Source: an uncultured Pseudomonas sp. (lineage in GTDB: Bacteria; Pseudomonadota; Gammaproteobacteria; Pseudomonadales; Pseudomonadaceae). From it: DNA of 64,000 nt. The notes beneath the pieces are model-generated. The model made no database searches, was not told where the DNA came from, and saw only the letters and a list, made by a program, of their open reading frames with translations. Position 1 is the first letter of the stretch. The number at the start of each line of letters is the position of its first letter. The translations under genes and the position numbers were made by a program. The DNA lies in assembly GCF_943846705.1 (NCBI RefSeq), contig NZ_OX044366.1, positions 2,170,001 through 2,234,000 of the forward strand. Direction: 5' to 3'. This document shows positions 56,629 to 64,000 of this stretch, piece by piece.

Positions 56629-56657
56629 AAAAAGGCCTTGATAATCAAGGCCTTTTT
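56629..56657. terminator. Bidirectional terminator next to tRNA-Leu
   Basis: AAAAAGGCCTTGAT and ATCAAGGCCTTTTT form perfect 14-nt arms around a single base. It starts 9 bp beyond the tRNA 3' end and serves as its terminator. Confidence 0.9.
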
Positions 56658-56666
56658 CGAGATTTA

Positions 56667-56751
56667 TGGTGCCCCGGGGGAGACTCGAACTCCCACTTCT
56701 TTCGAAAACGGATTTTGAATCCGCCGCGTCTACCGGTTCCGCCACCGGGGC
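56667..56751 (-). tRNA. tRNA-Leu (anticodon CAA)
   Basis: This class II tRNA of 85 nt includes an encoded CCA end. The acceptor stem GCCCCGG pairs with CCGGGGC before A-CCA. The anticodon stem GCGGA/TCCGT holds the loop TTCAAAA (anticodon CAA, reads UUG). A variable arm and the T-loop GTTCGAGTC are present. A consensus promoter lies 13 bp upstream. The gene is intact. Confidence 0.95.
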
Positions 56752-56764
56752 ACAATGGCGGCGG

Positions 56765-56793
56765 AGTATAGAGATGGTATTTGCATTGGTCAA
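56765..56793 (-). promoter_or_regulatory. Consensus promoter of tRNA-Leu
   Basis: Reading leftward, TTGACC (-35) and TATACT (-10) are separated by exactly 17 bp and end 13 bp before the tRNA 5' end. Its native appearance places the island's left junction to the right of 56793. Confidence 0.88.
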
Positions 56794-56938
56794 TGCACTT
56801 GCTGCAAATCCTTGTATTTCAATGCTTTCAGTCCTCTTCAAGACTTCCTGACGCTAGACCATTGAGTGCGGATGGCCCGTTTTTGGCCGTTCGCAGCTGA
56901 GTCACGCCCATGCACTTTGGTGACGCAGCGGTGTAGCA

Positions 56939-58165
56939 ATGGTGACGCAGAACTCAGCAGCAAGACGCTTTCTCCTTTCCGATTCCTCGGTCGCGCGGGT
57001 CAATTGTTCAGGCAGCACTCGGCAGGTTATCCACGACAGCCACTTGTTGGGCTTTCAGATGGTCGCAGGGGCGCGCTCAAGGGTTTTCCGGGTTCGACTA
57101 CGGGGAAGCTATCGAACGCTTGGGCATTGGCCTGTAATGAGCGCGGAGGAGGCTAGGGCGGCAGCGCTGGATGCTCTCAGGGCAATGCTTGGTGTTGCAT
57201 CAAGGACGGATGTCGCTCGGGTTGAGGTTGCGTCACCCCCGGCACCAGTCCCGGTGACCAAGCCAAAAACCAAGCCCGCACCGACACTGCAGGCGGTCTT
57301 CAATGTCTACCGCAACACTCGAAAACTGAAGTCATCCACCGCCGACGACTATCAAAAGGTCTTCAACCGCTATGCCGCTGACTGGCTAGAAAGGGGGTGG
57401 TTAGCTATCACGTCAGACATCTTCGAGAAGCGCTTCAATGAAGTCAGTGCCAAGTCCAAGGCGCAGGCCAACCAGCTTGCCCGCATCTTCTCTGCGGTCT
57501 GGTCGTTCGGGGCTGCTAAGTACGGCATCACGACGATAAACCCGACTAAGAGGCTCAAGGCAATGGGAGGGCTGCACCACATAAAGCCAAGGGATGGTGT
57601 TATTCCTGACTCCTTGCAGCCCAGGTGGTGGAGAGCAGTTGAAGCATTGCCCGACAAGGAAGCATCGGCGGCTTTTGTCTTCATCGCCCTGACTGGGTGC
57701 CGGAGAGGGGAGGCGCTGCGGCTGAAGACCACGGACATTGATTGGCAGGCAAAGACAGTCACTTTCCACGACACCAAGAACGGCAGCGACCACCGGTTGC
57801 CTCTGTGCAGGCGTCTATTTGCCCTGCTGAAGGTTCACTGTGAGGGGCGTCAAGGCTTGGTCTTCCATCTCACGACCCGCCGCTTGGAGTTGATGGTTGA
57901 GCATCTGGTCAATCAACTGCAGTTCAAGTGGTCGCCCCATGACCTGCGGCGGACGTTTGTCACCATCGCTCAGAGGACGCTTAAGGACTTGGCCACGGTC
58001 AAACGGATGGTTAACCACAGCGTGGGTGGTGACGTGACCATGAAGCACTATTTGCGGCTGAGTGTTGAAGATTTACGGGAGTCGATGCAGCAGGTGGAGG
58101 ATGCTTTCGAGGAGGTGCGAAGAGTTGCGGTTGTAGATGATAGTTTCGACGAGCCTCAGTTATAG
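56939..58165 (+). CDS. Tyrosine recombinase (phage/island integrase)
   Basis: This 408-residue site-specific recombinase has an Arm-type N-terminal domain (DSHLLGFQMVAGARSRVFRV to about residue 85), a Pro/Lys linker (PVPVTKPKTKPAPT), a core-binding domain (about 115-210) and a catalytic domain. Catalytic residues are visible: Arg in TGCRRGEAL, HxxR in PHDLRR, a second His in MVNHSVGGD, and the Tyr nucleophile in MKHYLRL. Start 56939 keeps the full Arm domain. The gene points away from the tRNA and is 188 bp from its 5' end, not its 3' end as is usual for tRNA islands. Confidence 0.92.
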   Translation: MVTQNSAARRFLLSDSSVARVNCSGSTRQVIHDSHLLGFQMVAGARSRVFRVRLRGSYRTLGHWPVMSAEEARAAALDALRAMLGVASRTDVARVEVASPPAPVPVTKPKTKPAPTLQAVFNVYRNTRKLKSSTADDYQKVFNRYAADWLERGWLAITSDIFEKRFNEVSAKSKAQANQLARIFSAVWSFGAAKYGITTINPTKRLKAMGGLHHIKPRDGVIPDSLQPRWWRAVEALPDKEASAAFVFIALTGCRRGEALRLKTTDIDWQAKTVTFHDTKNGSDHRLPLCRRLFALLKVHCEGRQGLVFHLTTRRLELMVEHLVNQLQFKWSPHDLRRTFVTIAQRTLKDLATVKRMVNHSVGGDVTMKHYLRLSVEDLRESMQQVEDAFEEVRRVAVVDDSFDEPQL

Positions 58166-58619
58166 GATTCATATCTTGGTTTCTGCTTAGACTTATTAAC
58201 CAAATTCCTAGGGGCGCGCAAACATCACAGCGCCTCCGCCGAGGATTTACCCGTAGTTGAGGTTTGCTCGCGAGTCTTTCAGTATTTCACGTCCGTGACG
58301 CTATCTGCGTTATGGCGATAATGTTTATCTGTCCAATTGAATTGCCATCTATATGTAGATTACATTAAATACTGACCAGTATGCGCCGAGGTTTATGTAG
58401 TTTGAGAGCTATTGCAGGCAAAGTCGCGTAGTTATGTGGTTTAACTTTAAGTTGGTTTTGAGTGTTCTATGGCGAGCGGCTAATGGGGTTTTTAGAATCT
58501 CACCTGTACAGCTGCGCCGGCAACACTCAAAGTTGAGAAGGTTTTGCCTGGCGCATAAATCATGGCATGCCAAAAAATGCCAATCACATAAAGTTATTAA
58601 TTGCATATTATGAATGGTT
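58166..58619. other. Gene-free AT-rich gap between integrase and defence operon
   Basis: No protein-coding frame looks credible over these 454 bp. One small inverted repeat (TGGCAT...ATGCCA, 58563-58582) lies near the end of the convergent minus-strand operon and may act in transcript ending. Confidence 0.6.
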
Positions 58620-60557
58620 TTATGCGTCGTGAATTAACCCTTTTTCAAACTTCGGATTGTTCTTCTGGAATCGTTTGACTAAGTGGTATTTTTTCGAGTT
58701 TTCAGGGCCAGACAAAATGTCCGGGAGGTCGTTGTCAACGACAATCACTTGGCAGGGGGTATCATTATTTTTCGCTAGGCTTACTACATCTAATAGTTGA
58801 GAGTAGATTTTTTCATAAATAGCTGGGTCTGAAACCGAGTCGTCGTCCTCCGGGCTCCTTTTTCGGCCTATATTTTGGCCCGGTGTATCTATCATCAAAA
58901 ATGGAGGGATGTTGCAGGCCTCTTCTATGGAGTATGCAAGTCTTGTTATATACATGCCAAGAGACATAACAGTTCTAATTCCACCAGAAAGATGGTCGTA
59001 ATAAGAGATGTTTCTAAATTGTGGGACGAACTGCTTGCTGTAGGAGATGCTGTGTACGTTCTGAACGCCGCTTTTTTCTATATATCTAGTGAAAGTAGTC
59101 CTGAGTTTCGAGATGATTTCATCTGCGTCAATCAGTCCGGCCTCAATATTTTTGATTAAAATTTCTAAGTTGGAGATGACGGATTGTTTGCTGTTTATTT
59201 TTTCTTGAGTTTCACTGTACTTTTTGTATATGGATAGATTTTTTTTGAGATGAGCCAGTTCTACATGTGCCTGAACCTTAGCTTTCTCTGCTGTTTCGAT
59301 CATTGATACGATGGGGGATATGCTGGAAAGGTTATTAACGTCAAAAATTTGTGTGTGCTGTTGAATCTGAAGTTCTACTTGAGCAGCTTCGGTCTGGAGA
59401 GTTTCTATCTTGTCTAGAGCGATCTTTATGGTGTCGTCAAGTCCAGATATTTTATTATTAACAGATCGTTCAATCGAATTTATTTCGTTTTCAGGTATGG
59501 CCTGAGAGGCGATAGTTAAATTACTGCTGCACGTAGGGCATGCAATGGTTTTTTCAACAGGTACGTTGCTCAGAAATGGACGAGACAACTTTGAAATCTT
59601 GATGTTATCTAGCTCAATCCGATACGTGCTTTTAAGCTTGGAAAATTCGGTGATGCGCTTTTTTAGAGAGGCGATTTGTTTGGTCTTTTCGTCTAGGTTG
59701 TCTCTCAGTTGGCCTAGGGTTTTTCGTAGCTCAATGGAGGCTTTAGAGTTCAAGCTGAAATCTGTTTTTAAGTTTTGTACTGCTTCGTCTAGTTCCTCAA
59801 TTTTTTTCTTGGTGTCGTCGATTTTATCCCCGAAAGCAAATTCATCGAGAGATATTCCTACTTCTCTCAAAAACTTTGAAAGAATATCTTGGGAGCTCTT
59901 GAGTTGCTTGAGTATGTCAATTTCCTGCTTTCGCTGAGTGTTTAGCGAGGAAAGTCGCTCGTCGTGGATGTTGTAAACAAACTTCTGGATGGCTACGTTT
60001 TTAATAAATACAGCTTGGTTTTTGTAATCCAGAAGTCCGTCAGAGCCTACATCTGTTTGCTTTAGGAACATTAGCTTCATTAGGTCTCTAAAACTAAGTC
60101 GGTCTTCGTCAGCATCAGGTCTGGTCAATGATTCTTTGACTTTAACGCGTGCAATGCCGAGGCTTTCAAGAATGAAATCTGATAACCAGCCATCAGGCAT
60201 ATTCCCGTTAGAGTCTGCGGCCATGAACTGAGGGAAAACTTCCCCTCTATTATCGAAGTTGCAAGAGTATACTTTTACGGCTGACTTGGGTTCGTTTAGA
60301 GCGCGCTCTACTGTATATATGTTCCCGTTGAGTGATAGCTCAAGGAATAGCGTTCTTACCTTTGCTTTAACTTCATCATAAAGTATTTTCTTGTTTGAGC
60401 CGCCTAGGCAATAATTTATCATATGGGGTATGGTGGATTTTCCGGAGTCCATCGAGCCCCATATAATGTTAAGCCCTAATTTAAACTTGGCCTCATATAT
60501 ACCGTCGATGCCCATTAATATCAATCGATGCACGATTAGAGAGGGGTTGCTATCCAT
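58620..60557 (-). CDS. SMC/Rad50-like ABC ATPase of a three-component (ABC-3C/Lamassu-type) defence system
   Basis: This 645-residue protein has an ABC head split by coiled coils: Walker A GSMDSGKS (residues 34-41) and coiled coil about 200-320. A CxxC hinge motif CPTC (340-343) resembles a small zinc hook. The return coiled coil spans about 365-500, followed by signature LSGG (523-526) and Walker B FLMIDTPG (553-560). The glutamate normally after the Walker B aspartate is replaced by Thr. This matches DUF3732-like/LmuB ATPases that sense DNA structures. Its start overlaps the middle gene stop by one base (TAATG). Codon use is AT-rich and foreign. Confidence 0.85.
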   Translation of the reverse strand: MDSNPSLIVHRLILMGIDGIYEAKFKLGLNIIWGSMDSGKSTIPHMINYCLGGSNKKILYDEVKAKVRTLFLELSLNGNIYTVERALNEPKSAVKVYSCNFDNRGEVFPQFMAADSNGNMPDGWLSDFILESLGIARVKVKESLTRPDADEDRLSFRDLMKLMFLKQTDVGSDGLLDYKNQAVFIKNVAIQKFVYNIHDERLSSLNTQRKQEIDILKQLKSSQDILSKFLREVGISLDEFAFGDKIDDTKKKIEELDEAVQNLKTDFSLNSKASIELRKTLGQLRDNLDEKTKQIASLKKRITEFSKLKSTYRIELDNIKISKLSRPFLSNVPVEKTIACPTCSSNLTIASQAIPENEINSIERSVNNKISGLDDTIKIALDKIETLQTEAAQVELQIQQHTQIFDVNNLSSISPIVSMIETAEKAKVQAHVELAHLKKNLSIYKKYSETQEKINSKQSVISNLEILIKNIEAGLIDADEIISKLRTTFTRYIEKSGVQNVHSISYSKQFVPQFRNISYYDHLSGGIRTVMSLGMYITRLAYSIEEACNIPPFLMIDTPGQNIGRKRSPEDDDSVSDPAIYEKIYSQLLDVVSLAKNNDTPCQVIVVDNDLPDILSGPENSKKYHLVKRFQKNNPKFEKGLIHDA

Positions 60558-61033
60558 TATCCACCCAATATGATTTTGTTCAAGACTGATTCTGATTTGT
60601 TTATCAGTCCTTTAATCGCCACAATTTGACTTTCAAGTTGTACCTGTGTTGGTAGTTCTGAAGTTGGTGGTGGTGTTAGGCACTTAATTAGAAAGTGCTC
60701 GTCATCTCTAATTAGCTCCACAATACCGGCTTCTGAAAGTAGCATTACTTTGGTTAGAAATTCCTTCTTGTCGAAGGCACCCGTGCTTTTCACTTCTGAA
60801 TTATATAGTGATTCAGGAATGTCGTTAGCTGAGTGAGGCCCACTCAGGAATTGGCAGGCATTTTTGAATAGTTTGGGGCTCTTAACTATGTGGTCAATTT
60901 GCTGAGCCTTATATATAGATAGTTGTAATTTTTTATTTCGATTTTCGGAGAGTTTGTAAATTATAAGCCAGGCACGATAAAGCGCAGAGTAGTGCTCTTC
61001 TCTGAAATCAAAAAAAGCATAGTCTATGCTCAT
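60557..61033 (-). CDS. Middle component of the three-gene defence operon
   Basis: This 158-residue protein is mostly helical (FFDFREEHYSALYRAWLIIY at the start) with a winged-helix-like central part (KKEFLTKVMLLSEAGIVELI) and a short C-terminal coiled coil (LESQIVAIKGLINKSE). It matches in size and position the small middle components (MC, or LmuC) that bridge effector and ATPase. I recognise no enzymatic motif. Its start codon overlaps the hydrolase stop (ATGA) and its stop overlaps the ATPase start. Confidence 0.75.
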   Translation of the reverse strand: MSIDYAFFDFREEHYSALYRAWLIIYKLSENRNKKLQLSIYKAQQIDHIVKSPKLFKNACQFLSGPHSANDIPESLYNSEVKSTGAFDKKEFLTKVMLLSEAGIVELIRDDEHFLIKCLTPPPTSELPTQVQLESQIVAIKGLINKSESVLNKIILGG

Positions 61034-62205
61034 GCCAGCATGCTCTTGATTTCTTCAATTGATGTGCTGTTTGACCATGTTACGGTGGTGCATTCCTTGT
61101 TTGCCTCTTGGTGTAATAGGCCTTTTTTGTGAAGAAAGTTGATGTAGCTCGCACCTACTTCAAGGGCGTGTTTATCTTCACTTAATAATTTTTGGTGCAC
61201 CTCTCCAAAGATCATATTAGGAGTTGAGCCAGTATTTGCGTGATAATTAAATGTTTGCCTGTAGAGAGAAATTACTTTGACTCTCAGTTCGCGAAGTAGA
61301 TTTTTATCTTCTTCATCTGCCGCTTTTGTGATGATTTCTGCGTTAAAAAAGGATTCTTTTGCGTCCTCAATCCCTTTCTCACCGATATCACAAAGTATCA
61401 TTTTTATTACAAAAATTTCTTTGTCGTAATCGGGTGACGCCTCTTCATATGTAAGCGTTGAAAGAGAGTGCATTTTATTATTTTTTGAGATTTTTCTTAA
61501 GAATTTCTGAATGGCTTTGTACGCGCTGTCCTTGCTGGATTGGGGCTTGCATATTGTATTATGGTCGTGGGGGATATTTAGGAATTTGGTTGTGAAGGGG
61601 AGACCGCTTGACTGAGGGACATACTGGTCATGTTGGCCAATAACGTAAACAGATTCGGGAAGCTTGCTTTTTCTATCAATCCATCGATTGTTAAGTTCAC
61701 TGTTGTATGCGTTCAAGGGGACTAGTTCTTTGCTATTCACGTTGAAAAGCGAGAGCAGTATTGAATCCAAAGACCCTTTGTGAGGAACCGCAATAGAGCC
61801 ATAACCTATAATTTCAGGCCCGTCACCCTGCACATGGCTGAGTATGACTTCCTTGCAAATCAAGCCTCCCATGCTGTGCCCTATAAGAACAATGCCATCA
61901 TGCTCATCTAGATTTAGCTGTATGAAACTTCTTAGTTCATCGGCGAGATTTTTTATCGGCCGATTATATCTAACCTTTGGCCTAAGTCCGAACAGTGATA
62001 TGGCTTTTTGGATTATGTCAGCGTGGAAAATATCAGTTATTTTGGAAAAGTACTCAAACTCAACCATTTCAAAGGTTTCTGATAGGTCAGCTTCTTTTAA
62101 TAATAAATCTTTGAATGTTTCACCGCTTAAGTTTTTCCATGTACTAATTCCGCCTGTAAACCCATGAACAAACACTACAGCCAATGGTTTTTTAGTAGTA
62201 CTCAT
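61030..62205 (-). CDS. Alpha/beta-hydrolase (lipase-like) effector with C-terminal ABC-3C-type domain
   Basis: Residues 5-240 of this 391-residue protein form an alpha/beta hydrolase: oxyanion HG (14-15), nucleophile elbow GHSMGG (Ser111), acid Asp193 in GQHDQYVP, and His215 in HDHNTICKP. These give an intact Ser-Asp-His triad. The HNTICKP ending resembles SERAC1/PGAP1-like lipases. Residues about 255-391 form a separate helical domain (EIFVIKMILCDIGEKGIEDA onward) that I interpret as the effector C-terminal domain that binds the middle protein. GAGG lies 5-6 nt before the start. Predicted effect is membrane or ester damage upon activation; this is inference. Confidence 0.82.
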   Translation of the reverse strand: MSTTKKPLAVVFVHGFTGGISTWKNLSGETFKDLLLKEADLSETFEMVEFEYFSKITDIFHADIIQKAISLFGLRPKVRYNRPIKNLADELRSFIQLNLDEHDGIVLIGHSMGGLICKEVILSHVQGDGPEIIGYGSIAVPHKGSLDSILLSLFNVNSKELVPLNAYNSELNNRWIDRKSKLPESVYVIGQHDQYVPQSSGLPFTTKFLNIPHDHNTICKPQSSKDSAYKAIQKFLRKISKNNKMHSLSTLTYEEASPDYDKEIFVIKMILCDIGEKGIEDAKESFFNAEIITKAADEEDKNLLRELRVKVISLYRQTFNYHANTGSTPNMIFGEVHQKLLSEDKHALEVGASYINFLHKKGLLHQEANKECTTVTWSNSTSIEEIKSMLA

Positions 62206-63144
62206 AACAGCCTCATATCCCTAGGAAGCTAAAACATTAAATTCCTTGATGCGAAATCTTGAAAACACTACCACCGATGAGGTCAATGAGCCATTATTTG
62301 TAGCTTGGTGCGCTCTCCATGCGAGACTTGGATCGTCAAGTTTTCGGGCGTCTAAGCTAGATAGAGCTTTTTTACTTGGTGCTCAGTTTAGTTCTAGCGC
62401 TGAGAAAATTAGGAGCTTGATTGGAGCTAACTCGCCACGTACCCAAGAAACAAGGAATGCTTGAGCGTAAATTCAGCCTTTTGAGGGGGGGGGAAGCCAT
62501 TAGTCGAGCATACAACCCAGTAGCATTTTGGTGCGCGCGCCCCCCTTTAGTAGAGGTTAGGCTTCTTCGACGCCTCCTTGAGGTTCTGCTTTCGCTGCGA
62601 AGCTTGAGTTTATCCTCTGGTCGCTTTGGGTTGGATGCTATCTGGTCGTTATTGTTACTACGTTATGACTGGTCAGATGGGGCATCTGGCTCGTCGAAAT
62701 TTGCAGTTACTCATGCCGATAGATCACACAAGCTCTGCGTTACACCTGCCTTTGCTCCCGTGGGTGCTCCTGTAGTTGCTTGCTTTAGGTAGGTAACTCA
62801 AGAGTGAATGTTTCTGGCAGAAAAATATGAGCGGCCTTCTGTAACAATGGTTCTGCCCTGATTCCCCCGTGCCGGGGGGGGCATTTCGAGCATCATTTTC
62901 CGCCCAAGCATAGCTCCGCCCATTGCTGGCTGTGCAGCCTTGATATCCCCCGGTGCAGCTCTGCGTCCTTTCCTCGGTCTAGGAAATTATCATCTCTACG
63001 CCACAGTCCAAGCCGTTCTCTTTGGGTATACCTCATCGACTACAGCGGCAGCCTTCGTTTGCGTTGTCGTTTGTGTACTGTTGACTACTTATACGGCTAC
63101 ATGCATGGTGGCAACACTTAAACGACTACGAGGAGTTGTCGCCA
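62206..63144. other. Gene-free 0.94-kb gap with G tracts
   Basis: Only short frames without recognisable similarity occur (62246-62464, 62421-62792, 62940-63182). Two homopolymers, G9 at 62485-62493 and G8 at 62874-62881, stand out. The promoter of the defence operon must lie at the left end (reading leftward) and that of the recombinase at the right end. Some of the stretch may be a decayed gene. Confidence 0.5.
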
Positions 63145-63783
63145 ATGTTTGTCCGCGCATATCTTCGGGCATCCACTACTGAGCAAGACGCCAGCCGCGC
63201 ACGCTCTGCCTTGGATACCTTCGTCCATAGCCACGGCCTCACCATCGCCAGCTATTACACAGAGAACGAGAGCGGGGCATCCTTGCAGCGTCCCGAGTTA
63301 TTCAGGCTGCTGGCCGACGCCAAGCCGGGGGATGTTCTGTTGGTTGAGCAGGTCGACAGGCTTAGCCGTCTCACTGAGGGCGATTGGCAGCAGCTCAGGG
63401 CGACCATTAAGGCTAAGGATGTGAGGGTCGTTGCCTTGGATCTGCCTACCTCGCACCAGTTCTTAGTCGCGCCCAACGCCACCACTGCTGACGCCTTCAC
63501 CTCGCGGATGCTTGGGGCCATCAATGACATGCTCTTAGACATGCTCGCAGCGGTTGCCCGGAAAGACTACGAAGACCGCCGCAGACGGCAGGACGAGGGC
63601 ATTGCTAAGGCCAAGGCTCAGGGGGCATACAAGGGAAGGGGTGTAGACAAGGAGAAGCACGCCCGCATCATGGCACTGCTAAGCAAAGGCACTGGTATAC
63701 GCGAAGCTGCCAAGCTCCTAGGGGTCAGCACCAGCACTGTTATCAGGGCAAGGGACAAGGCCAAGGAAGGCGCCACAGCCTGA
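63145..63783 (+). CDS. Small serine recombinase (resolvase/invertase family)
   Basis: This 212-residue protein has the resolvase catalytic start MFVRAYLRASTTEQDA with nucleophile Ser10, the LVEQVDRLSRL motif with catalytic arginines, and a C-terminal helix-turn-helix (GTGIREAAKLLGVSTSTVIR). It could act on island DNA, as a resolvase, or as an invertase. Start 63145 has GAGGAG about 9 nt upstream. An intrinsic terminator follows. Confidence 0.92.
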   Translation: MFVRAYLRASTTEQDASRARSALDTFVHSHGLTIASYYTENESGASLQRPELFRLLADAKPGDVLLVEQVDRLSRLTEGDWQQLRATIKAKDVRVVALDLPTSHQFLVAPNATTADAFTSRMLGAINDMLLDMLAAVARKDYEDRRRRQDEGIAKAKAQGAYKGRGVDKEKHARIMALLSKGTGIREAAKLLGVSTSTVIRARDKAKEGATA

Positions 63784-63812
63784 CGCCTATCACCAGCACC
63801 AGCACAAAGACG

Positions 63813-63845
63813 AAGCCCCCGGAGGTCACCCAACGGGGGTTTTTC
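63813..63845 (+). terminator. Intrinsic terminator after the serine recombinase
   Basis: CCCCCG (63816-63821) pairs with CGGGGG (63834-63839) across a 12-nt loop, then TTTTT. It begins about 30 bp after the recombinase stop codon. The remaining 155 bp to the window end show no complete gene. Confidence 0.85.
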
Positions 63846-64000
63846 GTATCTTGTGGTTCATCCACGGATAACCAGTCCGCTGCATAACCATTTAAGTCCT
63901 GCCCCTCAACGGATTCTCCGTCCGTAGCAAAACCATTCCTCTCCCTGTCCGCTCCCCTGTTGTTTTCTCCTACCTCAAGTCCTTCAACAAGACCCTGGCC

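Larger units (their letters stand above)
56794..64000. mobile_element. Genomic island (left part) next to tRNA-Leu
   Basis: This stretch has recombinase genes at both visible ends (tyrosine recombinase 56939-58165, serine recombinase 63145-63783). Its central cargo is distinctly AT-rich with rare codons such as TTA, ATA and AGA, unlike the GC-rich flank to the left, and encodes a predicted three-gene defence operon. The exact left junction lies between 56793 and 56939; the right end is beyond the window. No second copy of tRNA sequence was seen in the window, so attachment sites are not defined. Confidence 0.7.

Noticed and set aside
56667..56751. tRNA-Leu 3' end as island attachment site
   Set aside because: The island lies on the 5' side, the 3' end is followed at once by the native terminator, and no duplicate tRNA fragment was seen in the window.
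62246..62464. 72-codon frame starting TTG, divergent from the defence operon
   Set aside because: No ribosome site and no recognisable similarity; possible remnant but not supportable as a gene.
62421..62792. 123-codon frame spanning the G9 tract
   Set aside because: Atypical composition and no domain; it passes through a homopolymer, so even its frame is uncertain.
62940..63182. 80-codon hydrophobic frame upstream of the serine recombinase
   Set aside because: It overlaps the recombinase start and its ribosome site, and has no family resemblance.

Overview
The window is about 64 kb of a gamma-proteobacterial chromosome, almost certainly a Pseudomonas. GC is high and codon use is biased through positions 1 to 56.8 kb. 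Several neighbourhoods are typical of the genus: pepA-holC-valS divergent from lptFG, PIN/PhoH next to moaCDE, sbcDC behind an Lrp gene, and short palindromic intergenic repeats. The species cannot be fixed from this sequence alone.

Layout, left to right. (1) 1-2.5 kb: the 5' part of an SNF2/SWIM helicase gene and an AraC regulator. (2) 2.6-8.2 kb: an arsenic resistance cluster with divergent acr3 and an arsC-arsR fusion gene, arsH, a YnfA-type membrane protein, and the gap/arsJ pair for arsenate export as 1-arseno-3-phosphoglycerate. It lies between the AraC regulator and an EamA transporter that share a 22/25-identical upstream motif, so the cluster looks inserted into an older araC/eamA pair. 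(3) 8.3-22.7 kb: housekeeping genes (MscS channel, DNA polymerase II, RlhA, YaaA, CDF cation exporter, PIN/PhoH ATPase, moaC-moaD-moaE, truncated globin). (4) 22.8-28.6 kb: a polar amino-acid ABC transporter operon followed by a fold-III PLP amino-acid decarboxylase and a LysR regulator, probably one catabolic unit. (5) 28.7-44.4 kb: mixed metabolism and DNA repair (GIY-YIG protein, GST, PPK2, YejK, an unusual anchored TAXI protein, YjeH exporter with Lrp regulator, sbcD-sbcC, K+-channel-like protein, secreted propeller, RlmF). (6) 44.4-56.3 kb: two Na+/H+ antiporter genes (NhaD, NhaC), valS-holC-pepA, lptF-lptG, RDD protein, cold-shock protein.

(7) From the tRNA-Leu(CAA) at 56.7 kb to the window end the sequence changes character. 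A tyrosine recombinase gene starts next to the tRNA. It is followed by an AT-rich, rare-codon three-gene operon on the minus strand and a small serine recombinase. The operon encodes an alpha/beta-hydrolase with an extra C-terminal domain, a 158-aa middle protein, and an SMC/Rad50-like ATPase with a CxxC hinge. This matches the logic of the ABC-three-component (ABC-3C) or Lamassu anti-phage families. It is the most interesting system here: a predicted defence island cargo with a lipase-like effector. Its right boundary lies outside the window.

No rRNA genes, CRISPR arrays or complete insertion sequences were found.
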